A stretch of 11,694 nucleotides of DNA. It comes from Candidatus Poribacteria bacterium. Its GTDB lineage: Bacteria > Poribacteria > WGA-4E > WGA-3G. Below, piece after piece: positions 8,059-11,694 of the stretch. The position numbers and the translations under genes were made by a program. The notes beneath the pieces were generated by a model that did not search any database, was not told the DNA's origin, and saw nothing but the letters and a program-made list of their open reading frames with translations. Location of the stretch: the NCBI GenBank assembly GCA_009845505.1, contig VXZL01000513.1:1-11694 (forward strand), read 5' to 3'. The stretch's first letter is position 1. Each line of letters starts with the position of its first letter.

Positions 8059-8074
8059 CCCGAACTTGTTCGGG
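8059..8074. repeat. Short GC-rich inverted repeat
   Basis: CCCGAAC (8059-8065) and GTTCGGG (8068-8074) are exact reverse complements separated by two bases, or 6-bp arms with a CTTG loop. No T-run follows. It lies upstream of the candidate plus-strand promoter and between the two promoters. It could be a regulator site or one copy of a dispersed genomic repeat. Confidence 0.45.
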
Positions 8075-8119
8075 GTAAGCGTGTTTGCTGACCGCGGATA
8101 ACCAACAGCCAAATACTGC

Positions 8120-8148
8120 TTGCTTTTGAACCCACAATCGCGTATGAT
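8120..8148 (+). promoter_or_regulatory. Candidate sigma70-type promoter for the BMP-ABC operon
   Basis: TTGCTT at 8120-8125 is followed after 17 nt by TATGAT at 8143-8148, which matches the TATAAT consensus at 5 of 6 positions. A start near 8155 would give a leader of about 50 nt before the GTG at 8208. The -35 hexamer is weak (3 of 6). Confidence 0.45.
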
Positions 8149-8207
8149 AAATAACGTTGGAACGCTTCATCTCTATCTATCGAAAAACAAATTGAAAGGA
8201 AAATATT

Positions 8208-9185
8208 GTGTACATAAGGATTCTCATCGCGCTTCTTATAGCGTATTTTGTTACGATCGGGACAGCACCCGCAGCATTAAAAGTAGGTCTCATCTATGAT
8301 GTAACTGGACGCGGCGATCTCTCATTTTGTGATGCCGCCTACGCCGGTGCAAAAAAAGCCAAAGACGAATGGGGATTCAAACTCACAGAAGTTACCCCAA
8401 GCCAGAGTACCGATACCGAATTGACACTCCGCAGGCTCGCAAAACTCAAATACGATCTTATCATCGGGGTCGGCTTTCTTTTTCAGGAACCCATGAACCG
8501 CGTCGCAGGCGAATTTCCTGATGTCAAGTTCGCACTTATCGACGCAATCATAGAACAACCCAATGTCGCATCACTCACCTACCGCGCACACGAGGGTACG
8601 TTCTTAGCAGGTGTCATCGCAGCGTTGAAAACGGAGACAAAGCAGATCGGTTTTGTCGGCGGAATGAAAGTGCCGCTTGTTGAGGCTTTTGAAATCGGCT
8701 ACCGTGCCGGTATTAAGGCGACGAACCCCGATATTGAGTTTGTGGCGGACTATGTCGGTGTTACACCCCAAGCGTTCAACGATCCGACACGGGGCAAAGA
8801 ACTCGCACTGGCGCAATACAACCGCGGTGTGGACATTATCCTCGCCGCTGCGGGTGCCAGTGGTCTTGGGGTCTTGGAAGCCGCGAAGAGTGTAAAGAAA
8901 TCAATTATCTGGGTCGATTCCAATGGGAACAATCTCGCCCCAGGCTTGGTTCTCACAAGCGTTATCAAAGGTGTAGAAATATCTGTCTACGAAACGATAA
9001 AGAGCGTTCAGGAAGGCAATTTTTCTGGAGGACTAAAGGATTACGGACTGAAAGAGGGGGGCGTTGAATACATCGTCGATGATGTTAACCGTTCATTGCT
9101 CACCGATGAAATTTTGAAACAGGTTGAAGCATTTAAGACGAAAATTGTCGCTGGCGAGATCCTCGTGCCACACGAACGAGAGTAG
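8208..9185 (+). CDS. BMP-family (PnrA/BmpA-like) periplasmic substrate-binding protein
   Basis: This is the 325-residue solute-binding component of a basic-membrane-protein-type ABC importer, a family that mostly binds nucleosides (PnrA/TmpC, BmpA, YufN). Family features are GLIYDVTGRGDLSF (27-40), the ligand-lobe segment HEGTFLAGVIAAL (128-140), GFVGGMKVPLVEAFEIGYRAG (148-168), GVDIILAAAGASGLG (207-221) and IIWVDSNGNN (233-242) followed by LTSVIKG (249-255). A signal peptide is visible (residues 1-22, APAA site). There is no lipobox cysteine, so a soluble periplasmic form is expected, unlike the lipoproteins of Gram-positives. The start is GTG with AAAGGA 7 nt upstream. The stop lies 2 nt before the ATPase start, which argues for co-translation. 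The ligand (purine nucleoside or another compound) cannot be fixed from sequence. Confidence 0.93.
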   Translation: MYIRILIALLIAYFVTIGTAPAALKVGLIYDVTGRGDLSFCDAAYAGAKKAKDEWGFKLTEVTPSQSTDTELTLRRLAKLKYDLIIGVGFLFQEPMNRVAGEFPDVKFALIDAIIEQPNVASLTYRAHEGTFLAGVIAALKTETKQIGFVGGMKVPLVEAFEIGYRAGIKATNPDIEFVADYVGVTPQAFNDPTRGKELALAQYNRGVDIILAAAGASGLGVLEAAKSVKKSIIWVDSNGNNLAPGLVLTSVIKGVEISVYETIKSVQEGNFSGGLKDYGLKEGGVEYIVDDVNRSLLTDEILKQVEAFKTKIVAGEILVPHERE

Positions 9186-9187
9186 AC

Positions 9188-10744
9188 ATGAAAAACGCAC
9201 CCATCATTGAGATTCAACGCATCCATAAGCGGTTTGGAAAAGTACAGGCGAACGCCGACGTAGATTTTACACTCCAACGTGGGGAAATCCATGCCATCGT
9301 TGGTGAGAACGGTGCAGGTAAATCTACACTCATGAAGATTCTCTACGGCTTGTGTCGCCCCGATGCCGGTGAGATTTTTGTTGATGGACGTGCTGTAACG
9401 ATCTCTTCTCCGCGGCAAGCCATGCACCTCGGACTGGGAATGGTGCAGCAACACTTCACCCTCATCCCGATTTTCACGGCACTTCAAAACATCGTCCTTG
9501 CCAAAGAACCTCGCAAATTGGGCGTGTTACTCGATGAGCAGCAAGCAGAAGAACGGATTACAGCACTCGCAGCGCAGCTCGGTTTTGATGTGCCACTGAA
9601 CACACCTGTTGAAGCTCTGCCGATTGGGACGCAACAACATACTGAAATCCTAAAGGTTCTCTATCACGGTGCGGACATCCTCATCATGGATGAACCGACG
9701 GCAGTGCTTGCACCACAAGAAATCGAGGGCCTTTTTAACTGCATGCGCAACCTCAAAAATGAGGGAAAAAGTCTTATTATTATCACGCACAAACTCGATG
9801 AGGTGATGGCAATCGCCGACACGGTTACAGTAATGCGGCGCGGGCAGTCTGTCGCTACGTCTCCTATCGCCGACACCAATCCGACAGCCTTGGCGGAAAT
9901 GATGCTCGGTGAACCTGTCATTCCAACTGTTGTAACACGAGAACAGACCGAAAATCCAACACCCATGCTCCGTTTGGAAAAAGTTACGCTCTCCGCAGAT
10001 GCAGATGCCAAAACAGGTTTTACGCAATTCATTCGGAGACGGGTCCACAAAAAACGGCCTTCAAATTCAAGTGAGGTCGGCAAAAAGCACCTCAATCAGA
10101 TTAATCTTGAAGTATTTCCCGGTGAAATCGTCGGAATCGCGGGGGTCGAAGGAAATGGGCAGACACAACTCGTTGAAGTCTTGACAGGTTTACGACAAAT
10201 CCATAGCGGGAGTCTTACCTTAAACGGTGAACGGATTGCTCATATACCTGCCGATAGACACCGACACGGTATCAGCTTGAATGACCGAATTGACAATAAT
10301 TTCATTATCGGACACCATAAAAGTAGACGCTATTGTCAGCACGGATTTCTCCGGCGAAAGCCGATTCAGCGAGCTACGCTGAACGCTCTGGATAAATACC
10401 AAATTCAGGTTGGGGATATAGTTGACCCGATTAAAACGCTCTCTGGCGGGAATCAACAGAAAATCGTTGTCGCGCGGGAGTTAGAGGGTAGACCCGAACT
10501 TATTCTCGCCGCCCATCCGACGCGGGGATTGGACATTCACGCCGCAAGGTTTGTCCATTCGCGTCTGCTTTACGCTCGCAACCGTGCGAGAGCCGTTTTG
10601 CTCGTTTCCTCTGAACTCGATGAACTCCTCCACCTTAGCGACAGGATCGCCGTGATGTACGACGGCAAGATCGTCGGTATTGTCAAGCCAAACGAGACAA
10701 ACAAACAAGAATTAGGTGCCTTGATGCTCGGATTAAATGGATAG
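9188..10744 (+). CDS. Double-domain ABC importer ATPase (sugar/nucleoside class, YufO/RbsA-like)
   Basis: This 518-residue protein has two ATP-binding cassettes and energises uptake with the adjacent BMP protein. Domain 1 has Walker A GENGAGKS (39-46), Q-loop VQQHF (86-90), Walker B ILIMDE (164-169) and H-loop H201. Its signature, LPIGTQQ (144-150), is divergent from the usual LSVGEQQ-like form. Domain 2 has a degenerate Walker A, GVEGNGQT (319-326, no lysine), a good signature LSGGNQQ (418-424), and AAHPTRGLD (441-449) replacing the Walker B acids. That asymmetry is typical of this class. A basic, low-similarity linker of about 30 residues (270-300) lies between the domains. The ATG is 2 nt after the BMP stop with little Shine-Dalgarno of its own, so coupled translation is likely. 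No permease gene follows within the window. Confidence 0.94.
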   Translation: MKNAPIIEIQRIHKRFGKVQANADVDFTLQRGEIHAIVGENGAGKSTLMKILYGLCRPDAGEIFVDGRAVTISSPRQAMHLGLGMVQQHFTLIPIFTALQNIVLAKEPRKLGVLLDEQQAEERITALAAQLGFDVPLNTPVEALPIGTQQHTEILKVLYHGADILIMDEPTAVLAPQEIEGLFNCMRNLKNEGKSLIIITHKLDEVMAIADTVTVMRRGQSVATSPIADTNPTALAEMMLGEPVIPTVVTREQTENPTPMLRLEKVTLSADADAKTGFTQFIRRRVHKKRPSNSSEVGKKHLNQINLEVFPGEIVGIAGVEGNGQTQLVEVLTGLRQIHSGSLTLNGERIAHIPADRHRHGISLNDRIDNNFIIGHHKSRRYCQHGFLRRKPIQRATLNALDKYQIQVGDIVDPIKTLSGGNQQKIVVARELEGRPELILAAHPTRGLDIHAARFVHSRLLYARNRARAVLLVSSELDELLHLSDRIAVMYDGKIVGIVKPNETNKQELGALMLGLNG

Positions 10745-10770
10745 ATACAAAAATCAATGTATTTCTGCTT

Positions 10771-10775
10771 AGGAG
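10771..10775 (+). promoter_or_regulatory. Ribosome binding site that fixes the amidohydrolase start
   Basis: AGGAG at 10771-10775 stands 5 nt before the ATG at 10781. An in-frame ATG at 10757 lies upstream of this site and has no Shine-Dalgarno of its own. The protein also begins with the conserved IDSHTH motif directly after the 10781 ATG, so that start is chosen. Confidence 0.8.
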
Positions 10776-10780
10776 AAAAA

Positions 10781-11614
10781 ATGATAATTGACTCACATAC
10801 ACACGCCTGGCCCCGATGGCCCTACCAACCGCCAGTCCCCGATGATGAAAGTCGTGGCAAAGTCGAACAACTCCTCCACGAAATGGACCTGCACGGCGTC
10901 GATAAAGCAGTGCTTATCTGTGCCCGCATCGACAGGAATCCAGAAAACAACGATTACGTCGCAGAGTGTGTCAAGCGTTACCCGGATCGGTTAATCCAAT
11001 TCGCCGATGTGGATTGTTCGTGGACAGACACCTATCATACAGAGGGTGCATCTGAACGACTCAGGACAGCGGCGGAAAAATATGCCCTCAAGGGTTACAC
11101 CCATTACCTTAGAGGCGATGATAACGGAGATTGGTTCTTTTCCAACGAAGGGCAGCGTTTCTTTCAAACGACCGCCGAACTCGGATTAATCGCCAGCATT
11201 GCCATGGGAAGCCATCAGCACGAACCGCTCCGAAAACTCGCAGCACAATTTCCGGACATCCCTTTTCTCTGTCATCACATGGGCGGCGCGCGTGCCGGTG
11301 AAGCGCATCCGTATCCGCAGCTCAAGCAGGTGCTTGCCTCGGCAGACGTGCCGAATATCCACATCAAAATGTCAGGTTTCGCTTATGTCTCGCAGGTCCC
11401 CTGGGATTATCCGCAGTCGGATACCCACTGGATTGTCCGCGCCCTCTACGAGCATTTTGGGCCTGGGAGGCTCTGTTGGGGTTCCGATTATCCCGTTGTT
11501 CGGAACTTTATGACCTATAAACATGCACTTGAAGCATTTCGGACGCACTGCACATTTATCCCAGAACCAGACAAAGCAGAAATTTTGGGCGGAACACTCC
11601 AGCGTTTGCTCTGA
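10781..11614 (+). CDS. Amidohydrolase-2 family metal-dependent TIM-barrel hydrolase
   Basis: With the ATG at 10781 this is a 277-residue protein of the ACMSD / 2-pyrone-4,6-dicarboxylate lactonase / L-rhamnono-lactonase superfamily. Metal-ligand motifs are DSHTH (4-8, H6 and H8), a histidine in SHQH (144-147), HH (165-166) in FLCHHMGGA and the acid of GSDYP (D236). It also has the family's C-terminal ILGGTLQRLL (268-277). Such cytosolic enzymes hydrolyse lactones or amides or decarboxylate cyclic acids. The substrate is not predictable. It follows the ABC ATPase by 36 nt in the same operon, so it may process what the transporter imports. The upstream ATG at 10757 would add eight residues (MYFCLGEK) that look unconserved. 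Confidence 0.88.
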   Translation: MIIDSHTHAWPRWPYQPPVPDDESRGKVEQLLHEMDLHGVDKAVLICARIDRNPENNDYVAECVKRYPDRLIQFADVDCSWTDTYHTEGASERLRTAAEKYALKGYTHYLRGDDNGDWFFSNEGQRFFQTTAELGLIASIAMGSHQHEPLRKLAAQFPDIPFLCHHMGGARAGEAHPYPQLKQVLASADVPNIHIKMSGFAYVSQVPWDYPQSDTHWIVRALYEHFGPGRLCWGSDYPVVRNFMTYKHALEAFRTHCTFIPEPDKAEILGGTLQRLL

Positions 11615-11640
11615 ACGCTGATGAATAGCCAGGGTCATTT

Positions 11641-11694
11641 ATGGTAAACCAGATAAATAAACAGACATTTCAGAGAAGACGGGCTGCCCTGCTG
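11641..11694 (+). CDS. Partial reading frame at right edge, possibly M24 aminopeptidase P-like
   Basis: An ATG at 11641 opens a frame of 18 codons to the window end (MVNQINKQTFQRRRAALL). An in-frame TAG at 11626-11628 makes this ATG the first possible start. It lies 26 nt after the amidohydrolase stop, with only a weak AGGG-type site upstream. The FQRRRAALL stretch resembles the N-terminus of Xaa-Pro aminopeptidase-type proteins, but 18 residues are far too few to name it. Confidence 0.4.
   Translation, partial: MVNQINKQTFQRRRAALL

Larger units (their letters stand above)
7890..8207. other. Divergent intergenic control region
   Basis: This 318-bp gap separates the minus-strand operon (LamG-like gene first) from the plus-strand BMP-ABC operon. 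It contains one candidate promoter facing each way, the 17-bp palindrome, a short GC-rich hairpin and an AT-rich stretch at about 7970-8050. I see no open reading frame with a good start and no RNA gene in it. Confidence 0.7.

Noticed and set aside
9041..9487. 148-codon open frame on the minus strand
   Set aside because: It overlaps the end of the BMP gene and the start of the ATPase gene, both of which have strong family motifs, and its translation shows no recognisable domain.
9664..10095. 143-codon and 132-codon open frames on the minus strand
   Set aside because: They lie wholly inside the ABC ATPase gene and are antisense shadows of it.
10757..10780. Amidohydrolase start at the upstream ATG
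   Set aside because: The Shine-Dalgarno AGGAG lies between this ATG and the one at 10781, and the conserved IDSHTH motif follows the second.
1..11694. CRISPR array, tRNA, rRNA or phage defence genes
   Set aside because: No regularly spaced repeats, no cloverleaf-like or rRNA-like sequence, and no nuclease, toxin or defence-type protein other than PolA were seen.

Overview
The window looks like a chromosomal stretch from an uncultured, Gram-negative-type bacterium of roughly 50% GC. Export signals, a non-lipidated periplasmic-type binding protein and Shine-Dalgarno sites before most genes all fit this. The gene styles (BMP-type transporter parts, an amidohydrolase of the HxH/GSDYP class, a LamG-like secreted protein, a large TPR protein) remind me of Candidatus Poribacteria and related sponge or marine lineages. 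That assignment is a low-confidence inference, because no rRNA or other decisive marker is present.

Layout. Positions 1-236 are non-coding and hold a degenerate 20-bp tandem repeat and a perfect 9-bp-stem palindrome. Positions 237-7889 hold five minus-strand genes that read as one tight operon, in transcription order: an exported LamG/jelly-roll protein (7209-7889), a membrane-anchored or lipoprotein-like TPR protein (5682-7205, GTG start), a UbiD-family decarboxylase (4225-5670), a thioredoxin-reductase-like flavoprotein (3136-4206) and DNA polymerase I (237-3119). Gaps are only 3, 11, 18 and 16 nt, and the polA Shine-Dalgarno overlaps the stop codon of the gene before it. Positions 7890-8207 are a divergent control region with one candidate sigma70-type promoter facing each way. 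A perfect palindrome lies in the leader of the minus-strand operon and a short hairpin lies upstream of the plus-strand promoter. Positions 8208-11614 hold a plus-strand operon: a BMP-family periplasmic substrate-binding protein (GTG start), a double-domain ABC ATPase of the sugar/nucleoside-uptake class 2 nt later, and an amidohydrolase-2 family metal hydrolase. At 11641 a further plus-strand reading frame begins and runs off the window.

How the genes may work together. The plus-strand operon looks like a nucleoside- or related solute-uptake system coupled to a hydrolase, but the two permease genes that normally follow the ATPase are absent here. The minus-strand operon mixes envelope proteins, a prFMN-type decarboxylase, a disulfide-active flavoprotein and the housekeeping repair polymerase. 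This may be simple read-through co-transcription rather than one pathway. I see no CRISPR array, tRNA, rRNA, complete mobile element or clearly new defence system. The points most worth a second look are the flavoprotein with its missing NADPH motif, the permease-less BMP-ABC-hydrolase operon, the divergent regulatory region and the repeat cluster at the left edge.
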